Assembly: GCA_033675265.1 (NCBI GenBank)
Contig: JAUJYZ010000848.1
Coordinates: 62,001-126,000 of the forward strand
Direction: 5' to 3'
Source of the DNA: Actinostola sp. cb2023
Lineage: Eukaryota; Cnidaria; Anthozoa; Actiniaria; Actinostolidae
Length of the DNA: 64,000 nt
Part shown: piece by piece, positions 45,966-57,476 of the stretch
How positions within the stretch are numbered: the stretch's first letter is position 1
How the letters are laid out: every line of letters begins with the position of its first letter
Made by a program: the position numbers and the translations under genes
Notes under the pieces: model-generated
Database searches by the model: none
What the model saw: only the letters and a program-made list of their open reading frames with translations
What the model was told of the DNA's origin: nothing

Positions 45966-46256
45966 TGTTAGTGCGATTCACTTACATATTCTTTAAGTTT
46001 ACTTGTTTGTTTTTCTTTTGTTCAGCATTTGCTCTGTCGTGAATTAGTTCGTTTCTAGTTTCGTAATCAAGTTCAGTTCAGATGTACACAGTTTGTTTGT
46101 AAGTATCTTCATTATTTTTTGTAGCCATTCGTACAGCCATAACGTTTTGTATATATTGTATTTATAGGAACCTTGCGAAAGCAAGAGTTGTCAAATTCTG
46201 TAGGTGTAGTTTTGTAAAATAAACGAAACCGTGGAGATAGTGAAACGGCGTTCTCA
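45966..46256 (+). repeat. BEL/Pao element 2: 3' LTR with deletion
   Basis: Matches the 5' LTR except for loss of about 93 bases between GTGAATTAGTT and CGTTTCTAG, and about four substitutions. Confidence 0.93.
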
Positions 46257-48050
46257 ATGTTGTTGCAGAGCTTATTGTGCGAGCACCACAGATAAAGAAT
46301 CTACCAATAGTTCTAAAGATGCCACCATTGATGTTGTTACAGAGCTTATTGCAGGAGCACCACAGATAAAGAATCTACCAATAGTTCTAAAGATGCCACC
46401 ATTGATGTTGTTGCAGAGCTTATTGTGCGAGCACCACAGATAAAGAATCTACCAATAGTTCTAAAGATGGCACCATTGATGTTGTTACAGAGCTTATTAA
46501 AGGAGCACCACAGATAAAGAATCTACCAGTTCTAGTTCAAGATGCCACCATTGATGTTGTTACAGAGCTTATTGTGCGAGCACCACAGATAAAGAATCTA
46601 CCAATAGTTCTAAAGATGCCACCATTGATGTTGTTACAGAGCTTATTGTGCGAGCACCACAGATAAAGAATCTACCAATAGTTCTAAAGATGCCACCATT
46701 GATGTTGTTACAGAGCTTGCTAAAGGAGCACCACAGATAAAGAATCTACCAATAGTTCTAAAGATGCCACCATTGATGTGGCTGCAGAGCTTATTGTGCG
46801 AGCACCACAGATAAAGAATCTACCAATAGTTCTAAAGATGCCACCATTGATGTTGTTGCAGAGCTTATTTGCAGGAGCACCACAGATAAAGAATCTACCA
46901 ATAGTTCTAAAGATGCCACCATTGATGTTGTTACAGAGCTTATTGTGCGAGCACCACAGATAAAGAATCTACCAATAGTTCTAAAGATGCCACCATTGAT
47001 GTTGTTACAGAGCTTTAAAGGAGCACCACAGATAAAGAATCTACCAATAGTTCTAAAGATGCCACCATTGATGTTGTTACAGAGCTTATTGTGCGAGCAC
47101 CACAGATAAAGAATCTACCAATAGTTCTAAAGATGCCACCATTGATGTTGTTGCAGAGCTTATTGTGCGAGCACCACAGATAAAGAATCTACCAATAGTT
47201 CTAAAGATGCCACCATTGATGTTGTTACAGAGCTTGCTAAAGGAGCACCACAGATAAAGAATCTACCAATAGTTCTAAAGATGCCACCATTGATGTTGAT
47301 GCAGAGCTTATTGTGCGAGCACCACAGATGAAGAATCTACCAATAGTTCTAAAGATGCCACCATTGATGTTGTTGCAGAGCTTATTGCAGGAGCACCACA
47401 GATAAAGAATCTACCAATAGTTCTAAAGATGCCACCATTGATGTTGTTGCAGAGCTTATTGCAGGAGCACCACAGATAAAGAATCTACCAATAGTTCTAA
47501 AGATGCCACCATTGATGTTGTTTTGCAGAGCTTATTGCAGGAGCACCACAGATAAAGAATCTACCAATAGTTCTAAAGATGCCACCATTGATGTTGTTGC
47601 AGAGCTTATTGTGCAAGCACCACAGATAAAGAACTACCAATAGTTCTAAAGATGCCACCATTGATGTTGTTACAGAGCTTATTGTGCGAGTACCACAGAT
47701 AAAGAATCTACCAATAGTTCTAATGATACCACCATTGATGTTGTTACAGAGCTTGCTAAAGGAGCACCACAGATAAAGAATCTACCAATAGTGCTAAAGA
47801 TTCCACCATTGATGTTGTTGCAGAGCTTATTGTGTGAGCACCACAGATAAAGAATCTACCAATAGTGCTAAAGATGCCACCATTGATGTTGTTGCAGAGG
47901 TTATTGTGCGAGCACAGATAAAGAATCTGCCAATAGTTCTAAAGATGCCACCATTGATGTTGTTGCAGAGTTATTGTGCGAGCACCACAGATGAAGTATC
48001 TACCAATAGTTCTAAAGATTCCACTAATGATTAAGTTACAGAGCTTGCTG
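46257..48050 (+). repeat. 74-bp satellite array, right part
   Basis: About 24 head-to-tail units of 74-75 bases. Units fall into at least three variants at the start: GAGCTTATTGTGCGAGC, GAGCTTATTGCAGGAGC and GAGCTTGCTAAAGGAGC, which intermix. Single-base indels occur (for example near 46867 and 47520). Because 74 is not a multiple of three, the frames shift from unit to unit and no continuous protein is made. Confidence 0.95.
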
Positions 48051-48493
48051 CAGGAGCACCAAGGACAGCCCACAAGGACCATGAAGTTGGTACAGCATGC
48101 TTCAACTAATTCACAAGAGAAATATTTGCCTATCCTTCCATCTCTTTGATATGACATGAACATGAAAAGATTACTTTTTAAAAGCTTTTATAGTATAAGC
48201 TATTTGCTCACTTGCTGAAAGGCTGGTTGATAAGACTGCTGCTGTGGGAAACAACATGCGAGTTTAATAAGAAGCTTAGAAAGGGAGTACCAGAATTTAT
48301 TTTGTTCATCGGTATGGTTTCAAACTGACCAATCGAAATGCACCAAGATGCCAGTGTTGAATATTTTGATGAGTCTAGAAGACTACTACAGTTCTGGCTC
48401 GAACACAATTTGTTTTCTGCCTTTAAAATATATATGTTCACTCAAAAACTCCTCGACTTTTCAAAACTCTACAAATAATCTGTTTCTTTTGAA
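48051..48493. other. No gene; array edge
   Basis: Degraded last unit, then unique-looking sequence with no supported gene. Confidence 0.4.
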
Positions 48494-48676
48494 TTAGTAA
48501 AGTCCTTCTCTGTGGTTACTGAAGAGTTTGACATGTGCTGAAGTGTTTGGTGGGTTGTGTTGGAGTATGTAGATTTGTCTCAATCTGTAGTAGCTTGTGT
48601 ATGTCTTAACTTCTGCTGACTCATGGCTGTTTGATTGTCCATCTGGGAAAATGCTTATGACACCATCATCTTTCAT
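48494..48676 (-). other. Possible terminal exon, unidentified
   Basis: Minus-strand frame of about 60 codons ending in a stop, with balanced composition (for example DGVISIFPDGQSNSHESAEV and SAHVKLFSNHREGLY). It looks more protein-like than nearby frames and GAAAG precedes it as a weak splice acceptor. I do not recognise the family. Confidence 0.25.
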
Positions 48677-49276
48677 AAATCATATAAATTTATTTTCTTA
48701 ACATGCCATATTCTTTGGGATTACATAAGAGAAATACAGTCACATTAAAATTTCAAGATAAAAGGTTTCAACATCTTGTATTAGGGCCTGGTCAATAATA
48801 TATGCTGATGCAAGACAATTTCTTCTCTTCTTTGTCAACTGTTTTTTTTCTTGGAAGTCAACACAAGTTTCTTTCAATCAATCTAAATTCTGACCCAATA
48901 TTGCTGTGGCTGATCATTCTTGGGTGAAAGGAAAAAAAATAGGGCAAAGAGTTTCATTTATCCTTTCTTTGTAACTCAATAGAAAACTTTCAGTTTTGCT
49001 TTTTGAGAAAATCAGCTACTTTTTAAACTTTAAAGCACAAGCGTCAAAGCAACCACTTGGGCAAAAAAAAGTATCTATGGGCATAACATGTGTATCTGTG
49101 GGCAATTGAAAGTGGTTTGCATCATTTGTTGTTCTCTCGCTCATATATTTTTCACTTCAGCTGAAAATAATTTTTGGAATTGACTTCTGTTTTCCTGTGA
49201 AAGTATTTTTACTAATCTTACATATTGGATGCATTTTTTTTTTAACTACTAGAATATACTGGGTGCTACATCATTC

Positions 49277-49830
49277 CAGTCATCTATTTACACATACCTG
49301 TTCAATAAGTTCCATTTCTAATAATGAGTACAACAACATTTTCCCAAATTTTGAACCTACATTTCCAGCAATGCCAATGCCATTGTTTGAAAGTTTTTCC
49401 ATGTCATTTACTCTTTCGTTTTACTATTACAAGTCAAACCAATTGGCTACCAGTAGTCTACCAAGTGTTTCAACATCTAGACATGATCTTTTCATGATTT
49501 TGCTCAAACAAATCTTATCTCATTTCTCAGGCTATGAATACTATTATATGGTCTGGATGACCTACATGTATAACCTACACAATAAAGTACCCATACAATC
49601 TGTTTTTCAAACTCATCACTTCAGAAGAGTCTATTTTTTTCTTATTCTAAAGAATCCTGGGAAGTCAGCCAGCTTTCATAGCACTTTCTCACAATCTGTT
49701 CCACAAACTTGTCCCATAGGAGAACTTTGAATGTCTTCTATATGTGCCTTACCTCTAGGACTTGTTATGGCAACTTGTAACTTGCTGTAAATTTGTAAGA
49801 TGTCATTGAACTATGTGCAGCAAGCAAAAA
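49277..49830 (-). other. Possible decayed exons, unidentified
   Basis: Several minus-strand pieces look coding but lie in different frames: DILQIYSKLQVAITSPRGK (about 49745-49810), KTFKVLLWDKFVEQIVRKCY (about 49650-49740, ending in a stop), SCLDVETLGRLLVANWFDL (about 49430-49500) and MEKLSNNGIGIAG... (about 49300-49400), the last running to a good splice donor CAG/GTATGTG near 49295. The plus-strand frame at 49197-49730 (177 codons, Ser/Phe/Tyr-rich) is more likely a shadow. Together they suggest a decayed gene on the minus strand, of unknown family. Confidence 0.3.
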
Positions 49831-50314
49831 GCATTACTGTAAGATAATCTATCTTGAAATCTGAATGTTGGGTATATATTTTTTCTTGTAAACTATGTCA
49901 ATACTGATATCATTGTGAAAGAGAACTGATTTTCTAAAGCAGATATTTCATCCAGGGACCTTATTGACACTGACGTCCATGTAATTTGATGATCACGGTA
50001 AACTTTAAAAGTTCAACTAATATCTTTAAGATAAAGAAATAACAGTTCAGCAAACATTCATGGGAACATTGATTTAATATCAAGTATTTATAATCAGGGA
50101 ATGACAGTAATATTATTAATATAAATTATTAATTCATATAATATTAAATAGCTCTTTAAGCTGATTGCAAGAACATATAATATAAAATATAATATTAAAA
50201 GTGTAACCATCATTGGAGACAATAACACACTATTTGATATTATATTAAATATTAAAAAAATATTTTCCACAGCATAAATGAAATAATATTTTTAATACTA
50301 TTCACATAAATAAC
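49831..50314. other. No gene seen
   Basis: Very AT-rich sequence with TAATATTAA-type runs. Confidence 0.4.
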
Positions 50315-51002
50315 TTAAGGTGGTTCCCGCATAATGAATGACCGGTTTGCCGTATTTTTTAACTCACTCGCTCCGCGTCAATATTGCTTGGATTTTATTG
50401 TGCTTAACACAAATACTAATTCAACTATTCTGCCTTTCGACGGTGTATTCAAAATTATCATTGTAATTAGCCGCGTTTGTGAATGCCAGCTGATATTCAA
50501 ACGACACTATTTTCACTAAAACTGCTGCTTCCAAGCGTTATTCCCTCGTACGATTTTTTTTAAACTTCGTGAACGGCATTTTAAGGTCCCTAGTAATGTT
50601 CTGACGAGGTAAGAAAACAATTGTTCGAGCCGAAATCACGTAATAACCGACAGGTCCAAATTTTGACAACACAAAATGAATTGGTGATTTCGGCTTGATC
50701 AATTTCCTTCTTACCTCATCAGAACATTACTAGGGACCTTAAAAGGTCGTTCACGAAGTTTAAAAAAAAACGTACGAGGGAATAACGCTTGGCAGCGGTT
50801 TTAGTGAAAATAGTGTCGTTTGAATATCAGCTGGCATTCACAAATGCGGCTTACAATGATAATCTTGAATACACCGTCCAAAAGCAGAATAGTTGAATTA
50901 GTATTTGTGTTGAACACAATAAAATCCAACCAATATGGAGGCGGAGCGAGCGAGTTAAAAAATACGGCAAACCGGTCATTCATTATGCGGGAACCACCTT
51001 AA
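50315..51002. mobile_element. 688-bp palindromic TTAA MITE
   Basis: TTAA at 50315-50318 and 50999-51002 bounds an almost complete hairpin: each arm runs about 320 bases from GGTGGTTCCCGCATAATG to AGCCGAAATCAC, leaving a loop of about 45 bases near 50647-50685. The two arms differ at scattered positions. Both arms encode mirror-image short frames, an effect of the palindrome. Confidence 0.92.
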
Positions 51003-51059
51003 TTAAGCCAGTGATGTATATGTAGTTGTAATATCCATGTGTGCACATTTTAACGTCAT

Positions 51060-52035
51060 ATTTGCATCTGTGTCATTGTAACATTGTATTTCAGGTTGTC
51101 ATGTATATAACTGTCTGACTGTCACTGTTGCTGTCTGGTCTAATGTCATCATAGTCATTGTCTCTGTTGTAGTAGTCAGTAATCATTCTAATTCATTATG
51201 TCTATACTATTCCATCGTAACATTGATTCTGTTTCTTGTGTCTGTGACTGTCACTGTCATGGTTGTTGTCTGGTCTAATGCCATCATAGTCATTGCCTCT
51301 GGTGTAGTAGTCAGTAATCATTCTAATTCACTATGTCTATACTGTGCCATTGTAACATTGTGTTTCTGGTTGTCATGTATGTAAATGTCTTTGTCATGGT
51401 TGTTGTCTGGTCTAATGTCATCATAGTCATTGTCTCTGTTGTAGTAGTCAGTAATCATTCTAATTCACTATGTCTATACTGTGTCATTGTAACATTGTGT
51501 TTCTGGTTCTCATGTATGTAGCTGTCTCTGTCACTGTTGTTGTCTGGTCTAATGTCATCATAGTCATTGTCTCTGTTGTAGTAGTCAGTAATCATTCTAA
51601 TTCATTATGTCTATACTATTCCATCGTAACATTGATTCTGTTTCTTGTGTCTGTGACTGTCACTGTCATGGTTGTTGTCTGGTCTAATGCCATCATAGTC
51701 ATTGCCTCTGGTGTAGTAGTCAGTAATCATTCTAATTCACTATGTCTATACTGTGCCATTGTAACATTGTGTTTCTGGTTGTCATGTATGTAAATGTCTT
51801 TGTCATGGTTGTTGTCTGGTCTAATGTCATCATAGTCATTGTCTCTGTTGTAGTAGTCAGTAATCATTCTAATTCACTATGTCTATACTGTGTCATTGTA
51901 ACATTGTGTTTCTGGTTCTCATGTATGTAGCTGTCTCTGTCACTGTTGTTGTCTGGTCTAATGTCATCATAGTCATTGTCTCTGGTGTGGTAGGTAGTCA
52001 GTAATTATTGTAATTCACTATGGTCTTTGAGGGTA
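51060..52035 (+). repeat. 136-bp minisatellite with 409-bp higher-order unit
   Basis: CAGTAATCATTCTAATTCA recurs at 51177, 51312, 51449, 51586, 51721, 51858 and (diverged) 51999, spacings 135, 137, 137, 135, 137, 141. Units three apart are nearly identical, so the array is two copies of a three-unit, 409-base block. Hydrophobic Val/Ser-rich frames across it are by-products. Confidence 0.95.
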
Positions 52036-52845
52036 GCCTATTAGCGGTGACCATGACAAAGGGCAAATATTCTGTGAATTATTGAATACACATTATCGTA
52101 CACTAAGACAATCATGTTTGAAATAGCTGTATACACAACATAACATTTATGATGGTTGAAATTAGTGTCAGATATTTCAAGAAGCTTCTTTGTTTATTTC
52201 CAACATTTGTGATAGCAGCATCTATGTAGTAACCAGTGATTTCCACTATTTACAAGCAACTACATTGTAGCCAGTCACTAATGATAGTTCTGTTAACCCA
52301 TGTTTGTTATTGATTGCTATATTTCCTAATCTATCTAAGGTGTAGCCAGGAATTAGTTTACTGTACTGTAAGCAGATGAACTGATAAACTTTAGGTTGAG
52401 GATATTTATAGAGTTTAGATATACTTGTAGTCATAGTTAAGATTTTTGAATGTTGTCTGAAATTTGATCATTTGATTTCTTGCTTTACAAATTCACAGCC
52501 ATTTTTTGTTCATGCTTGCAAATCAATTAATGAACATAAGTTTGTTGCACGAGGGGTCTTCTGGTAGGACAAGGGGTTTAAAGGGGTTGCATACTCCTTC
52601 CCTTTTCTCTCATCTCATTAGACCTCTCTGCCATGCATGTACATTCAGATTTCAGTCAGTCAACATTGTAAGAGATAAATACCGAGAACGGAGGCAATAA
52701 GCCCATATAAATCCCGAGGGGCGTAGGCCCTCCTTTAAATTTGACAAGGTTTTCGCACGAAGCAATCTGAAGCATTTTCTGGTATTTTTTTGGAGTGTTA
52801 ATTAGCATGAATACTATATGAATAGCATGAAGAATAGCATTTCAG
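52036..52845. other. No gene seen
   Basis: No supported gene. Short frames on both strands without motifs. Confidence 0.4.
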
Positions 52846-52928
52846 TGCTCATTATGAATTCACCGGGATGTATGTATATACAACCCAGGGCTGTATATGG
52901 ATACATCCCGGTGAATTCATAATGAGCA
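52846..52928. repeat. 83-bp hairpin
   Basis: TGCTCATTATGAATTCACCG and its complement pair over about 28 bases, with a loop containing CAACCCAGGGCTGTATA. Probably a small MITE. Confidence 0.88.
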
Positions 52929-53168
52929 ATTCAATTCTATTGTTCAACCGGTCAATACCGGAGATAAAGCCCTATGAATAACAAAGAAAACCGTGTCAAA
53001 TTTAAACTAAGACTCGATCGTTTCTTCCCATATTTTGTATCATTGTCATCATTGCTGTGAATACTAATGTTTTGTCCGAGTTTATTTAACAAACAGGAAT
53101 TCAGTGATTGATTTGGTGTCGGTTCATATGAAGGAACAATGCTACATCCATGGAGAGTTGTCAACACA

Positions 53169-53436
53169 TATCATAGAATCCTGTGGATCCCCTGGGTACT
53201 GTATGTACTATAGCAATTTATTGGTTGAATTAAGACTCAATACCCCACAAACATACAAACAAACATAGGTCATGTCATTTTGAAAATATAATCTTACTTC
53301 ATTGCATTGCTTGAAGTATGGTTCTCAAATGGAGATGTACCTGAGAAATTCAAATACTGCTTTTGGAGATCACACAAAAGAAACAGTTTATTGGAAGATT
53401 TAGTGATGGGAGATCTATCCACAGGATTCTATGATA
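53169..53436. repeat. Inverted repeat, 19-bp arms
   Basis: TATCATAGAATCCTGTGGA at 53169-53187 and its exact complement at 53418-53436. The enclosed sequence has no motif. Confidence 0.75.
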
Positions 53437-53555
53437 TTGCAGCACGTTGGCGTATTCATTGGAATCAAGATTGAGATGACGAAAAACTTCACACTATTCA
53501 TACACAAACCATACACAAGTAAAAAACTGTTGTCCTCAGTTGTCCATTATTTGAT

Positions 53556-53743
53556 ACCAGTTAAACCCAGTTATAAAACAGTATGTTGTGATGTCATACC
53601 TACATGTAATATAGCTACAAGCAAATCAAAGTGATGACGTCAAAAACATTGCAATACTTGATAGCTGCCAGTACAATTGATGATGGATGATTCTGTGATG
53701 ACTGCAAATGTTACATTGACAGTTATAACTGGGTTTAACTGGT
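53556..53743. repeat. Inverted repeat, 21-bp arms
   Basis: ACCAGTTAAACCCAGTTATA and its complement at 53723-53743 bracket about 145 bases. A plausible MITE of 188 bases. Confidence 0.8.
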
Positions 53744-53925
53744 TTATTGAGTGACATGAAAGTGACTAAGGAGGGAATAGAGATGTCGACCATACTGGAA
53801 AAGATGGACATTGTATTTTTCAAACAGGGCTGTCATTATTAAAGTTGAAAGTATTGTGTGATAATCAGAGATCAGACCAACTGAGGCATTAAAGTCTGGT
53901 TTTACCAACACCGCGGTCAAACAAT

Positions 53926-53960
53926 GCGCATGCGCGAACTTGAAAATCAAGATGGCGGAT
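53926..53960 (+). promoter_or_regulatory. Promoter-like NRF1 and YY1 motifs
   Basis: GCGCATGCGC at 53926-53935 is the palindromic NRF1-type site, and CAAGATGGCGG at 53949-53959 is a YY1-type site that overlaps the ATG at 53952. This pair in close spacing is typical of TATA-less animal promoters. The surrounding bases are richer in CpG than the flanks. The sense of AAGATGGCGG suggests transcription on the plus strand. Confidence 0.5.
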
Positions 53961-54064
53961 TTTCGAACGCTTGTACACTGTGTATATGGAAATGGACGGA
54001 ATGAAATGGTCTTTTTCATGATCATCTGGTTGTATAAATTACTCAGATGTGTTTATGTGGATTC
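53940..54064 (+). other. Possible first exon of unknown gene
   Basis: From ATG at 53952 an open frame of 38 codons (starting MADFRTLVHC) runs to a TAA at 54066. A splice donor TTC/GTAAGA at 54064/54065 falls just before the stop. I found no downstream exon I could recognise, so this remains a guess based on the promoter motifs and donor. Confidence 0.3.
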
Positions 54065-54066
54065 GT

Positions 54067-54547
54067 AAGAATCTAACACTGCTTTGGGTTGTAAAAAATA
54101 CTACGAATACTAAGAGATGTTTGGTTTTTCACTCTTCTTGCGGATAACTTCTTGCTGTTCTTCCCGTGTTCTTGGGGATATCTAACATACTACAAGTCTG
54201 TAGAAAACTTAGTGGAACATTTAATTAGCCTTTCTACAAACCCAGGAGCATTTAAAAACTCCCTGGAATCATTCTACTGAATGGAATTAACCATAATTTT
54301 ATTAACCGCTGCTGTGCTTTTATATACATCTTCTGAGGTTGCTCAATAAATGCGAAGTGAAGAGAAACTAAACAACGAAATGGTAAGAGCTATTTGAGAT
54401 CTAAGTAGCTTATTATAAGAATATTTCCTGTTAAAAACATCGCATTTAAAGGTGGGGTTGAATATGGTATTCTTGCCGCTCCATACATAAAAGCTTCTGG
54501 ATTTTGATATCATGCTGAGATGACCACTAATATGTTTTGACTAAGAA
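54067..54547. other. No gene seen
   Basis: Space between the promoter-like spot and the 3' end of the minus-strand gene. No motif recognised. Confidence 0.4.
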
Positions 54548-55293
54548 TTAGCTAACTTTTACAAATGTTAAGGTGCACATAGTAAAATTAGGGCTGAGGA
54601 ATTGTTTACATACTACTAAAAATGATTCAATATTTCCTAGGGTCGATTTTCCAATGAGAGCTCCATATGGTGCATGGAGGTGACTGTCTAGTAAAAGGAG
54701 CTGATTTCCTCTTCCCACAAAACAGATGGACAGGCCATTAATGATGACAATTGCTGCTGAATGGGGTTCTGTCATAAGCCTCTGGAGGTAAAATGATAAT
54801 GATGACTGAGGTATTGCTGGGTTTTGGTTGGTAAAGTCAATATCAAATGATTCTTCTGTTGTAATTGTGCCAAGAGAGGAAAGATGTGCTGCAGCTTCTG
54901 TCACAGAAAAGTTTGTTGGCTGCCCTCCTGTGACATTATGGTGAATGGCATTTCCTTTTGAGATACAGCTTGTCTTAAAATATCCCCAGACTGGAGAAAG
55001 GGTCTGATTAGGAAATTGAAGACTTGGGTTAGCTGTTACAGTTTTGGCAATAATTATTGCTATGAAGGTACATGCATTAGAACCATTTCTTCCATTTAAA
55101 GTTGACTGTGAGATATTTCTTTCGAAAAAAAAGAGTTGTCCACCTAAGACATTAGCAGTAGTGATTCTGTATATACATGAAGTTTGGGCAGGCGAAGGTT
55201 GGGATGAAGAATTAGCATTTCTTTGGTATTGTTGTTGTTGGTTTGGCATTGATTGTGGTGTACAGATAGAGGGCTGTGTAATATGAAGAGAGT

Positions 55294-56311
55294 TTAAGGT
55301 ATCAGGGTACCCCCAAAAACCCTCTCAAACCACCGGTTTTGAGATTTTTTGACATCAAATAAAATTGAATATTATCTATCATCTCCAAAAAACAGAATCT
55401 AAAAATATTAGTTTCCTAAAAAGTTAGAATTAAAAAACGAATTTTGGATTTCATTTGAAGTGAAAAGCTGTTGACAAGCGAGCACTCACACACCTACATC
55501 ACAGTGTGGTAATTAGTCACGCAACAGACTTCCCGCAAATATTTCACAATTATTTACATGAAATTACGTATGTTTGAATACCGTACCAATGTGTACTAAC
55601 AATGTATGTAATTTCCAGCAAGCACGAAATGATTAGGCAACAAGTACTGCACGTTGTGTGATTGCAACTGATACTCTGGTCACTCTCTGGTCACAATCTG
55701 TCAGTGAGTAATTAGATTCCATTGTCATGGTATGGACTAATCTACTTATGTAAACAGAGGCACATTGACCTTCTTTCGGCTTTTTCTCAAAAGACGAAAT
55801 GCCAACAAATAGGCTCACATTTTGAGTTCCTTGCCAAAGGGATTTTATCGGATTGATTTGAAACTTCACAAAGCCCATGTCGGATAATTGATCTTCAAAA
55901 GGGTGTCTCCGATTTTTGATATTTTATTTTTTTGTTGAGTTATTAACTGATTAGTAAAAAACAATGTTTATTTAGCGTACCAAAAGTTTAGCGGCAAATA
56001 AAAAAGCAATGGGGCAACTTATCGAAAATCGGAGACACCCTTTTGATAATTGATGTCTCTTGAGTGCACAAAGATAATTATCTTGAAATTCCGATAAAAT
56101 GCGGCTGCCACCGTATAATGCTATATGAAAATTCGTTGATCTTGATTTATTTCTAAAACGCTTGTTTCTTTTTTGTTAATAGACCATTAGTTGGAATCTC
56201 CATTTATTTAGCTTTCAGAAAATGTATACTTCATTGGGGTTTAAATGGACGGATTCTGTGTTAAGGCGACTTGAATGCATAGCGGTCGGTTAGGGTACCC
56301 TGATACCTTAA
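55294..56311. mobile_element. 1.0-kb TTAA MITE inside the exon
   Basis: TTAA at 55294-55297 and 56308-56311 bounds inverted ends GGTATCAGGGTACCC and its complement. A nested hairpin (AAAAGGGTGTCTCCGATTTT near 55897 and its complement near 56022) lies inside. No transposase. On the minus strand the coding frame on either side of the TTAA joins without shift. Confidence 0.88.
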
Positions 56312-56720
56312 GGCATTGTCAACATGGTTATTCCAGTCTTGTGATTCATAATATTCTGGGTTCCTGTCACTAGCAATAGGGATGTCATCATCTGCATCAT
56401 TGTCAATATCCTCTTGGTTCTCTGTACTACTGCTTGTGGTCAAGTTATTTGTTGGAGTAAGGAGAGAGATATTAAAATCATTTGTCAATTTATCTAGGTT
56501 ATCTTTGAATGGTCTTGAGCAATGTGCACACTGACTTCCTGATTGTACAAAGCAGCTTCTGTGATATGTATGGAAACATGGTAGTCTAAAAGCATCTTCA
56601 TCCTCATTGTTTATACAACAGCTGGGTAAATCACACACTTTCTGAAGGTGTGGAATACTGTCTGGATAATCATTGGTGTACTTGTATGACAGTGGAAATG
56701 CTTTGTTGTCAACCGTAACA

Positions 56721-57206
56721 TTAAAGGAGAACTGAAGCCTAAATGTATCAATAGATAAAAACAAAGAGAATGTTGTGTACATTCATTTTCTGAAATAATT
56801 TCCAATTGTTTTTATTTTTATGGAGAATAAACTTGAGTTTTAATTGTAAAAAGACATGGATTACCGCTGAATTGAGCGCGGCTCACTTCAGTAATTATTC
56901 CCCATGTCTGACGTCACCTATCCCAAGGGAAAGTGCAATCACAATGTAGAGTAATTATAAGTGCATTGTATTCTTGTACCCGAGAGAATGTTGTGAGCGG
57001 ATTTTACTATTCCCCATAAACGACGTCACAAACAAAAAGATCTGAGCCGACGGTAAAACGGCAAAATGGCGGATGATATTCCATATTGAACGTAAATTAT
57101 GTTGATATCTAAGAAAGATTTGCAAAAAATAATACCCAAGTAATGCTAATATAAGACATATCTAACTTTTTTGAGAAAATACATTTTGCCTTCAGTTCCC
57201 CTTTAA
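56721..57206. mobile_element. 480-bp MITE inside the exon
   Basis: Ends AAGGAGAACTGAAG and CTTCAGTTCCCCTT are inverted. The target duplication is TA, or TTAA if one base more on each side is counted; both fit. It contains ACGTCA repeats and an AAAATGGCGGAT motif near 57063. The coding frame on both sides is the same. Confidence 0.88.
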
Positions 57207-57476
57207 ATGTCTCAAGATGATATTTTGGTTTACCCTTTGGTTTTCCTGCTCTGGTTCTTTCTTGAGGTAGCTGCAAAGTAAAAATAGTATTGATTCATTA
57301 GCTTTCTTTCAAAATGAGTTTTATGGACAGGTCTATCAGAGTATGACATGCTCTTTTTTTACTGTGTTTACATGACTTTGTTATTCTGCTCAATAACTTT
57401 AAAATATTGCATCAAGAAATATTTGTTATTTAATGCACATGATTTTGCTGTTCAGGCATTATTATCAAAAACTAAC

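Larger units (their letters stand above)
40439..46261 (+). mobile_element. BEL/Pao LTR retrotransposon 2, integrase-truncated
   Basis: LTRs at 40444-40827 (384 bases) and 45966-46256 (291 bases) bracket one long gag-pol frame. ATGTT flanks both ends (40439-40443, 46257-46261). The insertion target is a satellite unit, so the array continues on both sides. The 3' LTR lacks about 93 bases present in the 5' LTR; elsewhere I noted about four substitutions. The integrase catalytic core and C-terminus are absent. Confidence 0.95.
54548..57270 (-). pseudogene. Terminal exon: RING finger and protease-like region
   Basis: Starts at a good acceptor TTTGCAG/CTACCTCAAG (57270) with LPQERTRAGKPKGKPKYHLE. 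After the first MITE the frame resumes with NVTVDNKAFPLSYKY and a RING-H2-like pattern: C-x4-C-x13-C-x-H-x2-H-x2-C-x7-C-x2-C in VCDLPSC...CFHTYHRSC...CAHC. An acidic tail (DIDNDADDDIP) leads to the second MITE. After that the frame goes on with a Gln-rich linker (MPNQQQQYQRN) and a domain of about 180 residues with GRNGSNACTFIAI (candidate Cys) and LLLLDSHLHAPYGAL (candidate Asp and His), a layout like papain-fold ubiquitin proteases. The stop is at 54548-54550. Both flanks of each MITE are in the same frame. Confidence 0.72.

Noticed and set aside
46231..48034. Protein encoded by the 74-bp array
   Set aside because: The period is not a multiple of three and frames change at each unit.
49197..49730. 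177-codon plus-strand gene
   Set aside because: Phe/Ser/Tyr-rich composition typical of a shadow frame; the minus strand gives more protein-like pieces.
50334..51002. Two short genes in opposite directions
   Set aside because: Mirror-image frames of a palindromic MITE.
51333..51930. Hydrophobic membrane-like proteins
   Set aside because: They are translations of the 136-bp minisatellite.
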